From Spirodela intermedia (Eukaryota; Streptophyta; Magnoliopsida; Alismatales; Araceae): 64,000 bases of DNA. The notes below the pieces were generated by a model. It did not search any database. It was not told the origin of the DNA and saw only the letters and a list, made by a program, of their open reading frames with translations. Where the stretch lies: contig LR746276.1 in assembly GCA_902729315.2 (NCBI GenBank), forward strand, positions 2,765,169-2,829,168, in the 5' to 3' direction. Of the stretch, positions 40,526 through 52,130 are shown one piece after another. Both the position numbers and the translations under genes were made by a program. The stretch's first letter is position 1, and every line of letters starts with the position of its first letter.

Positions 40526-42095
40526 ATTTCGGCTGTGTAGCAGTCTTTATGTGGAGGCATTCGAATAAGTTGGGCCCACTTTGTTGTAAGGCGATAGACC
40601 TTTCAGAACTTCATCCACTCAAGCGTTCTCATGGGCAGGTCAAAGCACCTCGTCAGAAAGCATCCTGCTGGTTCGGTGCACCGCTCCTTCCCTATCGGTA
40701 CCCACCGGCTTCTCGGGGAGTACCTGCACCTCATCTCCCTGAGCTCTCTCACCACTCCGGATGCCCAGGTCTCCTCCAGGGTGTCCCCTCCTAGGTTGAG
40801 ATTATGTCTTGTGTGCACGTACTCTCCAACCAGTCTTGCAAGGGCCGATACTCTCTAGCATGTTTTGAGTCTGATTTCCTTATATTTATGTGTGCTATGT
40901 CTTTCTGGAAAGTCTCCCTATGTTGTATTCCTTTTTATTATTATTATTTTTACATTCCAGTTCTGTCGGGCACCTTAGAGGAAGCAAAAACTAATGCCAT
41001 GCAACTCGAGATACTGAGAAAGAAGCTGGAAGAATAGGGGATTTCCTGTGATTCTTGCAAGCGTATGCTATGCCCCCAAGGTATCTTCTCTCTCTTGGGA
41101 TGATGTGATGGTTTATTTCCGTTTGCCATATCCATAGATGTTTCATGTTGATATTATTTTCTTGATGTGAGATCCTCAAGACCTGTGTTGTATAATGGTT
41201 TCATCTTGTAGAGAACCTTTGCACTCCTCGTGGACGAAGGTGAAATGTATGCATATCTTGAAGTTTTTCGCCGAGAATAAGATTGTTCATTTAATGACTT
41301 TATGTCTGGCGATTACTTGGTTAGTGTCTCCAAAAACCCTAGTCTCTGGATTAGTTGGTTAATGCCTCTGAAAGGTCGTCTCCCTGGGGAAGTCAGCCCG
41401 TCCTCAAGGTGGTTGTGGCTGATTCTGTATCAACCAATATCACCCTTATAACCCCCCTTTAGGAAAGTAGTCTTGCTCCCTGCCATGCCCAACCAATGGT
41501 GCTCCCCAAAAGAAAGGGAGAATCTCTCAAAATATTTTTCATTTTTTCCTTTTCTTTCTGTGTGAGTAAGGGGTGGGGGTGGGTAAGGGGGAGGGGGGAC
41601 AGGGTTGCACAGCAGCTTCCCAAGGTAGCTGTGATCAATCACACAAATAGGGGCCAACCAGGCTTGGAGCTGGCTAGCTTTCAAGGGGCCTGCCACTGGG
41701 TCCCCTGATGCCACTGGCAACTCTCTCCAATGGAGGGTCTATGTCTCCCAAATTTTGAGCAATGCACCTCGTATATCTCTGAAATTTCTTGTTCTTTTGT
41801 TAGCTGCTATGTTTCTGCGAACTTTTTTTCATCAATATTTAATGAGTCAATGTTGCTGAAAACATATCTAGGAAGTTTGGTGGGAATATAATTTCATGGC
41901 TAATAAAAACTCCTATTAAATTATAATTTTTCTACCGAATGTTTTCATGCTGGTGACTACTCATGGGATCAAAGTTGTGCAAATTCACACATCAGGGAGA
42001 CATTAAAGGTGGCTTCCATGGATGCTTTCAACATGCTTGGATCATCCGTTTTCTTACCTGTGGTGGGATGTCTACTATGAAGGGGTTTCTAAATT
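40526..42095 (+). pseudogene. TWINKLE pseudogene, 5' UTR to intron 2
   Basis: Inverted duplicate of about 12915-14290. It holds the TWINKLE 5' flank (40526-40600), then most of exon 1 from the SVLMGSSKHLV equivalent (about 40620-40845), intron 1, exon 2 (about 40962-41080) and part of intron 2 up to about 42095. The first third of exon 1 with the start codon is deleted. The exon 1 donor is changed from GT to AT (GCCGATACTC). Exon 2 has a TAG stop after KKLEE and lost 15 bp that encode PGQYT. A block of about 330 bp is inserted near 41178-41512 and about 90 bp near 41975-42065. Confidence 0.9.
41178..41512. other. Insertion of about 330 bp in the TWINKLE pseudogene
   Basis: The parent intron (around 13425) reads continuously across this point, while the pseudogene carries about 330 extra bases between the equivalents of TGAG and GGAGAATCTC. 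It has no coding frame I recognise and no clear terminal inverted repeats. It could be an inserted transposon fragment, or sequence lost from the parent copy. Confidence 0.5.
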
Positions 42096-42224
42096 GCATT
42101 ATGTAATTAGAGCTTCATTGGAAACTCAATGAGAGATAAGCCTTTATAATTAGAGGTAAAACACTTGTTTATAATCAAAGACAAGAACATAGTTGTTTTG
42201 GTAAATTTTTGACTTTCATACATA

Positions 42225-42436
42225 CGTTGGTGTTTCCCGGATGCCTTTCTCCCTTCCTCTCCGACCTGGTAAGCAGCTGTTCTCCCTGCTCTCATCTCCA
42301 CTATCTCTCTCTCTCTCACACACACACACACATCTTCCTGATCCTCAGAAGGAGGAGAGGCATAAGAATCCGTGAGGACCTGATCTTGCAGGAAGATATA
42401 TGCCCGCGATGTTGTCGGAACCATACCAGAGGAGAG
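42225..42436 (+). pseudogene. Mini-copy of receptor-kinase 5' UTR fused to exon 3 (copy D)
   Basis: 42225-42377 matches the 5' UTR of gene B (about 43740-43880), including the CT/CA-rich stretch and the 'ctcagaaggaggagaggc' segment. It then jumps into the end of intron 2 and exon 3 (acceptor TTGCAG near 42393, then the KIYA-VVGTIPEE coding text), which breaks up near 42436. Start codon, exon 1 and exon 2 are missing. Its exon 3 shares the 'gatcttgcag' spelling with copy A rather than B. Confidence 0.8.
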
Positions 42437-43932
42437 CTCCATTATAATAGCATAGTTACTACTGTTTATCATTGATTTAAGTGGGCCAAGGTATTGTAGT
42501 AGGTTGTTGGGCCCACAAATGAGTTCCACATGATTGGTCTAACCGAGCCCACAAATTATTGGTCAAATATGTTTCTGGCTAGATCCAATGCAGAAGACAA
42601 ATATGTGATGCAGGACGAGATGATGAAAATGATTAGGCTAGTCTGAAGAAGTTAGCTAAAGCAAGATTGAATGATTTCCTGAAATATTTGAAATAAAATG
42701 ATCAAGGCCATTAGGAAATTGCCAAATGTTTAGGGTTTGTACGCAATCAATAAGTCAATCAATTGTAAATCAAGTGGGTCAACATTCATCACTGATGCGC
42801 AATTAATGGGGTTGGCTGGTGCGCTAAAGACGCAGTCGTACGCTCCTCCGTCTCCTTCGCTTCTCACCAAGTTGACTACGTCTCAACATCTGTCCATTGA
42901 TGGTCCACGTGTGGAGTTGGCGGCGGGGATGAGATTGCAAATTACATAAAACCCAATTTTCGAAAATAATTGTGACACAGACATGGGGCTGTCGTGTGTA
43001 AGTCTGAATCACGGCGGTCCGAAGTCGTATTGGGTTATTTTAATAAATTGGCCGACAAACCTGACCACCCGGGGGGTGATGTGGACAGATGGAACCTCTT
43101 AGAAACACAAAATTGTTTTCATAGTTTATGATAACACCGAGCTTTTCTAAAATTGTTTGAAAAGACCGAGTCCCTTGACCATTGAAGAAGACAATTAATC
43201 TACAATTTTACAATTAATTACTCGAGAACGTAGGCCAGATTTTTAAATGTTTGTTTTATTAAAATAATATTTTTACCATTAAAAAATCGATATCAGTTAG
43301 GGGTGAGCCTGAGGAAGGTCCGGCCTGTGAAAAGAAAGGATAGCTTTACTCAAAAGGCATTGAATCTCAGACAATTGTTTTCTGATCCCCATGGAGGCAG
43401 CCAAGCGTGAAAGTGGGTGGACGGTTTTATGCTGCGGTGGACTGTTGACCACGCGCCCCAGCCAACGATTGACCTGATCTTCCCATGCACGCTATTTTGA
43501 CGCACGCATAACCTCGTAAAAGCTGAAAATTTGTATTTTATCCCACAGAGAAATGAGATTTAAGTATAGGCTCTTCTTACCCGATGATTCGCGTATTTCC
43601 TTGTCATGATTTTTGACATTATTATATATTTAGCCGAGTTTCGAGACCAAAAAAGTATCAATACAAATAAAAAGATAAAAAAGTCAATAAAAGATAAGGG
43701 ATGTAGTTAGGGTCTTTTTGTCAAAATTTTGTATACAAGTTGGTGGCCCCCGGATGTCTTTCTCCCTCCTCCGACCGAGATGGTAAGCCGCTGTCCTCCC
43801 CGCCCTCATTCCCACCCACTCTCTCTCTCTCTTTCTCATCTTCCAGATCCTCAGAAGGAGGAGAGGCGTAGGAATCCGTGAGCCTCTGTTACTTCTGGTT
43901 TGAAGGTCCGAGGAAGGGCAGTGATTGGAGAC
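42437..43932 (+). promoter_or_regulatory. Upstream and promoter region of receptor kinase B
   Basis: No coding gene is recognised. It holds an unassigned stretch with repeated 'gggcccacaaat' phrases (42480-42560), then the region before gene B. A TATA-like ATTATATATT lies at 43621-43630. The likely 5' UTR covers about 43730-43932 and carries a CT-rich run near 43820-43836. TTGACC/TTGACT elements, the core bound by WRKY factors, occur at 42872-42877, 43175-43180, 43445-43450 and 43469-43474. The transcription start is inferred, not seen. Confidence 0.45.
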
Positions 43933-46900
43933 ATGACGGCGGCAACGCCTCCATCTCGTCTGAGTCTCAGTCTCTGGTTTTTCCTGCTCCCCTTCCTTGT
44001 CATTAGATGCCATGCACAAGCTCCAGCTCCGTCCCCTGCGGCAACAAGTAGGACCGATCCGGTCGAAGGTGAGGCTCTTAGATATTCACCTGTTGTCTGG
44101 CTGCGTGAAAAAGGGAGAATGGGGGGGGGGGGGTGTTCAACCTCTGTATATCAAGCTTTCCACCGTGGCTCTGGATGCGTGGTTTGACCGCTTCACTTCC
44201 GACCAAGCCAATCGGAAACCCCAGTCGTAATTCTCAACTTTCTCCTTCTCGGTTCCTCTTCCCTCCCACTGGCTTCAACCAAGAAGTTAAGGAGAGGTTG
44301 GGTGGCGAATTGTCTTGGTTTTGATCAAGTACAGCGATACCGGTCTCTCTCCTAGCTACTCGGATACCCTGATTAGCCTGTCTCGGCACAAAGAAGGTAT
44401 CGGCGCTGGACTATTTTGGCTCAGATGCGCAAATCTCTGGGCTTCGGTCGTCGAACTTCTATTTCTTGGTAGCGGTGGCGTGTGAATTTTTGTTCACCTC
44501 CATTCTAGATAAATTTTGGCTAGTTCGAAGCTTTTCGCCGTCCATTTTGAAACTTATGCGGCTTGACCGAAATATTTGCTGCATTTTAGAAGCGCTCGGG
44601 CTTCTATCGAGCATTGTGAGGCTAACTCGTTCTGGTTTGTGAACGTCGCCGATCCTTGGTGACAGCCGAGGCAGTGAACGCCATCTTCAGGCGCTGGTCC
44701 CGGAAAGCCAACGGCTGGAACCTCAGCGGCGAGCTGTGCAGCGGCTTGGCGATCGACGCAAGCAACTACGACAACAACAACCCAATCATCACGTGCAACT
44801 GCAACTTCAGTGACGGCGCTCCCTGTCGCGTTACTAGATTGTTCGTACCCCCGTTCTCGTTCATCTCAAGGTCTCAATGCCGAGGGGAAAATGACGATCT
44901 GTCTATCTGCCCTGACCTTGCAGGAAGATATATGCCCTCAATGTTGTCGGAACCGTACCAGAGGAGCTCCAGAATCTGACTCAACTCACCCACATGTATG
45001 TGCCCCATTCTGCCTCTGTTTCTTCGACTGATGACCTTGGATGAAGACACCTATGAATAAAACAGCGACTGAAAGTTACTGACAATGCGCCATTTTCTAT
45101 GTTGGCAGTAACATGGATCAGAACTATTTGACCGGTCCTCTCCCTGCATTCCTGGGGAACCTTACGTCCTTGCAGTACATGTAAGTGATAGGCTGTAATC
45201 AGAATTCTGCAGGGCAGAAAGGGTTGACCTCTACGGTGCTCTGTTTACTTTTTTCAGGAGTTTTGGGATCAATGCACTATCAGGGCCTTTCCCAAAAGAG
45301 CTGGGGCAGCTTAGCAGTCTCGTCTTAATGTAAGATCTCTGTCCATGATGTTTGATTTCTCGCTAAGCTGGTCACAGTTGGGAACTCCTCTTTTTCTGCG
45401 CGTTCAAATGTTTTATGCCCTTTTTATTGCTTCTAAAAATGAGTTAATATTTATGGAATTAGATAAGTCTGCTAGTTAATATTCATGGTCAGATGTTACA
45501 TTTAGCCACAGTTGTACATTTTAATGATTTTATGGAAGTATTTTATGTCCTAGTACTTTAAAAGGATGCAGAATACCTTCCAAGCCTTAAGTTGGTACCT
45601 TTTACGGCAGAATGGTCCCTGGCAGGACTCAGAAGCAAAAAATAACCTATCTAAAATTCGTTTAGAATAATAAACAATGATCAACAAGTCAGATTGTTCC
45701 AACTGTTCGATTGGAAGGAAAACTATTAATTTAGTCTGGAAACATGACATATGGAAACCGAGTTTTCTTATAGACGTTGAAGGTGCCCCTGTTATAACAA
45801 TATAATTGGGGTTAATGCTCTCAATTGTGAATCGATCATTCGCTATCCTTTGATAGGTGAGAGAACAGAATGGAAGAAAAGTAATGAAACCTGCGATTGC
45901 TACTGAATAACCTCCTATTACTTTATCAATAATAAACCCCGCAAGTGCCTTTTTATTCGTTCGCCTCTTCAGTTCCATCCAAGCTCGGTTTTGTCTGAAT
46001 CTTCGTGGAAGAAGAAGGTTTATGAATAATTGATGGGAAACGTATTTCGCATAAGATCCATACGCATGGAAGCCGATATTTCTATTGCTTTGGATGCTTT
46101 GAATTCCATCTCTGTCACATGGTGGGCGTAGGATTCTGACGACGTTTTACCAAATATTACTGTTTCACTGTACAGCTATATAGATTCGGTGAAATAAGCT
46201 TGATTTATTCTGCTTTGTACAGAGGGATGGGTTCCAACAACTTCAGTGGTTCACTCCCTCCGGAACTTGGAAGCCTTTTAAACTTAGAGCAATGGTAAGT
46301 GCTGATTCTAGTCCTGGTATTCTTGTGCTCTGTTGAATAGAAAAATCAATAATGGCAACCTTCAAATCTAGTCACGCAATGAATTATTCGCACCTAGCAT
46401 CTTCAGTGGGAAGATGAGACGATTGCTCCATATTTTCAATGGCAGGTACATGGATAGTTGTGGGCTGAGCGGTGAGATCCCATCATCCTTTTCTAATCTT
46501 ACGAAGTTAAAGACAATGTAAGTTAGATACTCGAAATTTTAGTATATTTTTGATTGAAAGTTCAAGTTCTGTACTCAGCCGTAGTTCCTCTTGGTGGCAG
46601 TTGGGCTTCGGACAATCATTTCACCGGGAAAATACCAGACTTTATTGGAACATACACAAATCTCGAAGATCTGTAAGCTTCATCTGTGGAGATAGTTTTT
46701 GAATTACAATCTGTCACTGTTATTCAAAAAAATCCAGCATATCCTCTGTCCATTATGCATGGGAGCTATTCCTTGTCATTCCATTCTCTCTCTCTCTCTC
46801 TCTCGCTGTTGAAAGACTTTCTAACCCTGAAAATCTTGTTGCAGGAGGTTCCAAGGAAACTCCTTCCAAGGGCCCATACCGTCAAGCTTAGCTAATCTCA

Positions 46901-48333
46901 ACAAATTAAAGAGTTTGTAAGTTATTTGCGTTCTGTTTGTATAGCTCATATTCGTCAGCACGTGACACATTAACGGCACAAGAACTGATTGACGGTCCGT
47001 CACCACAATGCTATTTTTTTAATTTCTTGTGGGTTGTTCATTCAGGCGTATAGGTGACATTGTGAACGGGAGCTCAACTTTAGATTTTCTGCGGAATATG
47101 ACTTCCCTGACTACCTTGTAATGTCACTGCCCAGACCCGTACAACCTACAGTTATCTTGGTTTTAACGAACTTAAATGATAGTAGTCGTCATATTCTCTC
47201 GCAGGATCATCAGAAATGCCAGGATTTCAGATACTATGCCATCAGACTTCAGCCAATATACAGGATTACTGTCTTTGTGGGTCGATTTTAATATATTTTT
47301 CAGGCTAGGTTATCAGATGGGTCAGTGTCATCAGTCTAATGTTTGCCTCGTTTTCTTCACGGTCTTGTAGGGATTTAAGCTTCAACAATATAACAGGGGA
47401 ACTTCCAGAGTCCCTTTTCAGCTTGAGTTCACTTCAATTCTTGTAAGAATTTTTTCGTGCCAAGTTGCATCTTGATGATTTGTTTTCTTATTTTTTTGTA
47501 CACTGTCCTTATATTCCATGGATTATCTCTCCTTCAATTTTTTCTTCTTGGTGAGCAGGTTTCTTGGGAACAATAGCTTGTCTGGTGGCTTGCCGGCTCA
47601 GAAGAGCACAACTCTTAGAAATGTGTATGTCCACTTAGCCGACTAGCATTGAATTCCACGTGTAAATTGCTTTGCATCATCATCGTTGGCATCATTTTCG
47701 TCATCATCGTCCACTAAGCTTACATCTGGTGAGTTTCAGTACCACCTTGTCCACAGAAAATACATGGGGTCAATTTTCATTTTAAAAGAATATAGGGGGG
47801 CTCAAATGCTCTGTACATTTCCATTCGGGGCTACTGCTTGGTTTCTGGTGATCTTACTGGCATGCCCGTGCTTGATCTTCCAATGATGTCTTTCTTGATC
47901 ACTCGCATGACAATATTCTAACGACTGAACTCACCCAACTACTCTCTTCTTGTTCATATATGCTGACTCGTTGCAATCTTTCTTACAGAGATCTGTCGTA
48001 CAATAAATTCTCGGGAGGCTTTCCATCTTGGGTTTCGGAGAATAATTTGCAACTGTAAGTGGTTTTCACCGTACCGCGTCTTTCCAAAACATTTTAATAT
48101 TTAATTCTGGTTCCAACATAAAGGAGAGATACTTGAGGTAAATAGGCCTCCATTCAGGTTTCTTGTCCTCTCTTCCATGTATTCTGTACGTCACTTATTA
48201 TTCGGTCAGACGCCCAGGCTAGTTTCTCCTGCAGTGAATTCATTCGCGACTCTTTTGCTCCAGGAACTTGGTGGCTAATAACTTCTCCTTGAATGGTTCA
48301 GCCAACAGGTGCTCGACGGCGTCTTGGTTTCTC

Positions 48334-48369
<36 letters not shown>

Positions 48370-50008
48370 GCACATGGGATTCTGCCCACAATTACTCAGC
48401 ACTCTTTTTCTTTCAATCTTCTGTAGTCTGCTGGGCTCAGGTTTTCAGTGCCTGCAGCAGGATATACCCTGCAACCGTGGCTCTCCAATCTGTAAATCCT
48501 CTGCCGTTGCCTTCTTCTTCATCCCCATTACGCAGAACAGTAGCTTTTGGCTCAGACTCACTCTTGCTCTGCAGATTCCTCATTTGGAATAAATTGTGGC
48601 GGCCGGAGAAGCATCACGGCTTCCGACGGCATCGTGTATGAAATTGACGACCAGGGTCTCTCCACCGCGTCATATCACGTCTCCGCTGACCAAAGGTGGG
48701 GGGTTTCCAGCACTGGGAGATTCGCAGACGCCCCCAGCCCCAACTACACCTGGAGCGTCCTGAACCAGTTCACGAACACTCTGGACACCGAGCTCTTCCA
48801 GTCGGCGCGGTTGTCTCCATCCTCCCTGAGATACTACGGCCTTGGCCTGGAGAATGGAAACTACACCGTAACCCTGCAATACGTAGAGACGGCTTTCCCT
48901 GAGACGCAGACGTGGCAGAGCGTCGGCCGGCGGGTTTTCAACGTCTACGTTCAGGTGAGTGAAAAGTCCACTGTAAGTCAACGTGAACCACCGTAAGTCA
49001 ACGCCGATCTTTTGACGAACTCGAATGGAATCTTTCAGGGGATTCTCAGGGAGGAGGATTTTAACATCAGGAGGGCGGCCGGCGGCAGTAATCTAGCCGT
49101 TGTGAGGAGATACACAACTCTGGTGACCGACAACTTCCTGGAAGTCCACTTCTTTTGGGCTGGGAAGGGCACCTGCTGCATACCCACGCAAGGGTACTAC
49201 GGGCCGGCCATCTCCGCCATCAGCGTCACCCCCAGTACGCCTCTCCGATCTCAGATCCTACGGTTTAAGATAGCTCCTGTTCTAAATCACGACTGTCCGT
49301 CGTCTTCTCAGATTTCACGCCCACCGTCCGCGCGCCTTCTTCTTCTTCCACCGGGAAGAAGACGGGCCTGATCGTGGGGGTCGTGGTCGGCGTCTTGGCG
49401 TTCCTCATTCTTCTTGTCCTCTCCGTCCTCTACTACTTCGTATCGAGAAGAAGACGCGCAGAGTGGAGAGATTACGAAGGTGACGCAATCCTCACCCTGC
49501 TTATGAGAAAAAAACTACTTTTTTGTTTCTGGGTTCCTGAGCTTGATGATCTTTTTTTCGCCAATGGGAACAGATCTCCGGGCGATCAGCTCCAAAGCAG
49601 AGATATTCAGCTATGGCGATCTGAGGGCCGCCACGGACGACTTCAGCCCCGGTAACAAGTTGGGAGAGGGAGGCTTCGGGCCCGTCTTCAAGGTCCGCAA
49701 TGCCTTCATGCCTGTTCCCTAAGTTTGATCCCCAAAGTAGGACATTTTTCCGAATCGGTGGTTCGAGTTTTGCTCAGGGGACGATGGCAGACGGGAGAGT
49801 AGTGGCGGTGAAGCAGCTCTCGGTGTCTTCCCACCAGGGGAAGCAGCAGTTCGTGGCGGAGATCGCCACCATCTCCGCCGTGCAGCACAAGAGCTTGGTG
49901 AAGCTCATCGGTTGCTGCGTCGAGGGGGAGAAGCGGCTCCTCGTCTACGAGTACCTCGAGAACGGCAGCCTCGACCAGGCCCTCTTCGGTGACCGCACTC
50001 CCATCCTG

Positions 50009-50042
<34 letters not shown>

Positions 50043-50080
50043 TCCCTCCCTTCGCTCCCCCTGTCCCTCCGCCCCCCCTC

Positions 50081-50116
<36 letters not shown>

Positions 50117-51119
50117 GCTCGCTCGCTCGCTCAAAAAATCGATGCAGGGACGAGGAAGTTGGTTCTCGACTGGTCAACCCGGATGAGGATCTGCTTGGGG
50201 ACAGCGCGGGGGCTGGCCTACCTCCACGAGGAGTCCAGCTCCAGGATCGTGCACAGGGACGTGAAGGCCAGCAACATCCTCCTCGACGCTGAGCTCAACC
50301 CCAAGATCTCCGACTTTGGCCTCGCCAAACTCTACGACGACAAGAAGACCCACATCAGCACCCGCGTCGCCGGCACAATGTCAGCGCCCCTCAGACGAAT
50401 CAAAACTCAGTCCTCCATCTCTCTTCTACCTTTCCGCGGTTCTTCTGATCTTCTTACCTCTCTATTTTCTCTATCTATCTATTCTGCGTAGTGGGTACCT
50501 GGCTCCGGAGTACGCGATGAGGGGGCACCTGACGGAGAAGGTGGACGTGTTTGGATTCGGCGTGCTGGCCCTGGAAATCGTCTCCGGGAGGCCCAACACG
50601 GACATGAGCCTACCGGCGGACAAAGTCTATCTCCTCGAATGGGTGCGTGGAAGGAGGATAGAGGAGAGAGAACCTTTCCTTATTTGGGGTGGATGATGAC
50701 GGGTGTTTCTCTCTCTCTCTCTCTCTACCCAGGCGTGGCGGCTGCACGAGAGCAACCAGGAGCTGGACCTGGTGGACCCATCCCTGTCGGCGTACGACAA
50801 GGAGGAGGCGCTCGCGGTGATCGGCGTGGCGCTGCTCTGCACGCAGTCGGCGCCGGCGCAGCGGCCGCCGACGTCGCGGGCGGTGGCGATGCTCACCGGC
50901 GACATCGAGGTGGGGAAGGTGGTATCGAAGCCCGGGTACCTCACCGACTGGCAGTTCAACGACCTCAGTACAACCTTCGCCAGCAGCGACTACCCCGAAT
51001 CGGACCCGTTGACCGCCAGCACCAGCCAGGTCAACGAGCCGTCGCATCTGGGCAGCATGGTGGCCTCGCCCAGGTCGACCACCGCGATGCTCCACGACGT
51101 CGTTGGCGACGGGCGGTGA
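43933..51119 (+). CDS. LRR-malectin receptor-like Ser/Thr kinase, LRR-VIII-2 type (copy B, intact)
   Basis: Plasma-membrane receptor kinase resembling the At1g56130/At1g56140 group. Exons: 43933-44068, 44666-44840, 44924-44995, 45109-45180, 45258-45329, 46223-46294, 46446-46517, 46601-46672, 46845-46916, 47046-47117, 47205-47276, 47371-47442, 47559-47624, 47989-48054, 48264-48308, 48427-48491, 48575-48954, 49039-49234, 49312-49479, 49574-49692, 49778-49988, 50148-50379, 50492-50642 and 50733-51119. They total 3117 bp (1038 residues), phase-consistent with no stop. Signal peptide is about 1-29, N-terminal cap 46-103, LRRs about 104-390 from ten 72 bp exons plus two of 66 bp, malectin domain about 425-615, membrane span about 635-657. 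Kinase: GEGGFG 703-708, VAVK lysine 724, HRD aspartate 820 (RD type), DFG 838-840 and an APE motif. The ligand is unknown. The start is the only ATG giving a signal peptide. The exon 16 acceptor is the one that keeps phase. Confidence 0.93.
45550..46140 (-). pseudogene. rps1: Mitochondrial rps1-like fragment in an intron of gene B
   Basis: Same antisense open frame as in copy A, in the unusually long intron (45330-46222) between LRR exons 5 and 6. It carries the S1-like motif [15 protein letters not shown]. The frame continues upstream of the first ATG to about 46140, where a stop is met, so it is a fragment rather than a gene with its own start. The other LRR introns of the gene that I measured are about 75-550 bp. 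Neither intron boundary is disturbed, so splicing should be normal. The mitochondrial origin is inferred from remembered family sequence. Confidence 0.5.
48335..48367. repeat. (CT)n microsatellite in intron 15 of gene B
   Basis: About 16 CT units, about 60 bases before the exon 16 acceptor. It may help form the polypyrimidine tract of that intron. Confidence 0.85.
50010..50133. repeat. Pyrimidine-rich compound microsatellite in intron 21 of gene B
   Basis: Compound (CT)n, (CTGT)n and (CTCG)n tracts fill most of the short intron between kinase exons 21 and 22, just before the acceptor at 50147. Length variation between individuals is likely. The frame stays open through it, so intron retention would add a Leu/Ser-rich insert within the kinase domain. 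Confidence 0.8.
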
Positions 51120-51242
51120 GCGTCGGTTTTTCCCCCAACTTACCCTAATAAAGAGACAATTTTCACATCTGATTGCTGTGACTTATAAGGAGGAACTTAT
51201 TAATTTGCCGGATAGAAAAGTCACATGATGATGAACAAATGT
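51120..51242 (+). terminator. 3' UTR with AATAAA signal
   Basis: AATAAA at 51147-51152 lies 28 bases after the stop of gene B. It is a candidate polyadenylation signal. Distal signals are possible because the next hundreds of bases are also AT-rich. Confidence 0.4.
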
Positions 51243-51336
51243 GAATGGAAACTAGTTTACGAGCAATTTTGCCTTAAATCGATTGAACATACTATGAGCT
51301 TATTATCTGTTCTTATCTAATTGTGAAATCTCATTT

Positions 51337-51872
51337 AAAATTATGTTTTGACTTCACAGGAATTAGATGTATTATTTTCTTCAACCACTCTCATTTCACT
51401 ACCACTTAGGCATTTCATTATTTATATTTCCCAGCATTTCACTCCCAACATTTATTTTCCAAATAATACTGACGAGAACGGACCTATAAAGCCATACATT
51501 ACCTCCCAAAACCAGCACTCAAGATTCTAACACACTTCTGGAGATAGAAAGAGCACTCTAAAGAAGATAAAGATGAGATTGAATAGCTTCGTGAACAAGG
51601 GATCATATCTTAATCTAGAGTCTTCAGTCCTCTAGTAGCTTGATTGAGGGGAAAGAGAGAAGGTTAGGGATGGAAAGCCCCACAAGCACCAGGCCGCATC
51701 TTCTCTGAAGCAGTGTGACTTGGGAGACAATGGACCATCATGCTAATGAAGAACCTCAAAAACCAACAGCCAGTGATATAATCGATCAGATAGAAGAATG
51801 GGGAGTTTGCAATGATGTCTCCTACCTATTACCTCAGTCCTATTGCTGAATAAACTGGTTAGTGTACAAGCT
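51337..51872. other. Segment present downstream of B but missing downstream of A
   Basis: The R-block match is interrupted here. Copy A passes directly from the equivalent of 51336 to the equivalent of 51873 (junction near 17938). The extra 536 bases carry no recognised gene. They are probably native 3' flank lost from the A side. Confidence 0.6.
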
Positions 51873-52130
51873 ACTTTATTTCCTCTTAATTTTCGAAAAA
51901 TTAAACCCATTTTAAGATAATATTTTGCAATCAATAGTATCAATTGTCCAAGGTTGAAGAATACTATAACAAAAGGTTATAATGGACATAAATAGTAATT
52001 TCGACTATAGTGATGAGAGATGGAGTTGACTTATAAAAAGAAAGGTTGTACTTTTTAAAGTTAGTTGTCACTCATGCGCCTCCTAGTTATGCTCTATTTA
52101 TAGGTATCTAGTTAAGGCTAGTAGGAGCAA

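Noticed and set aside
50610-51095. 161-codon minus-strand frame
   Set aside because: Shadow of kinase exons 23-24 of gene B on the opposite strand.
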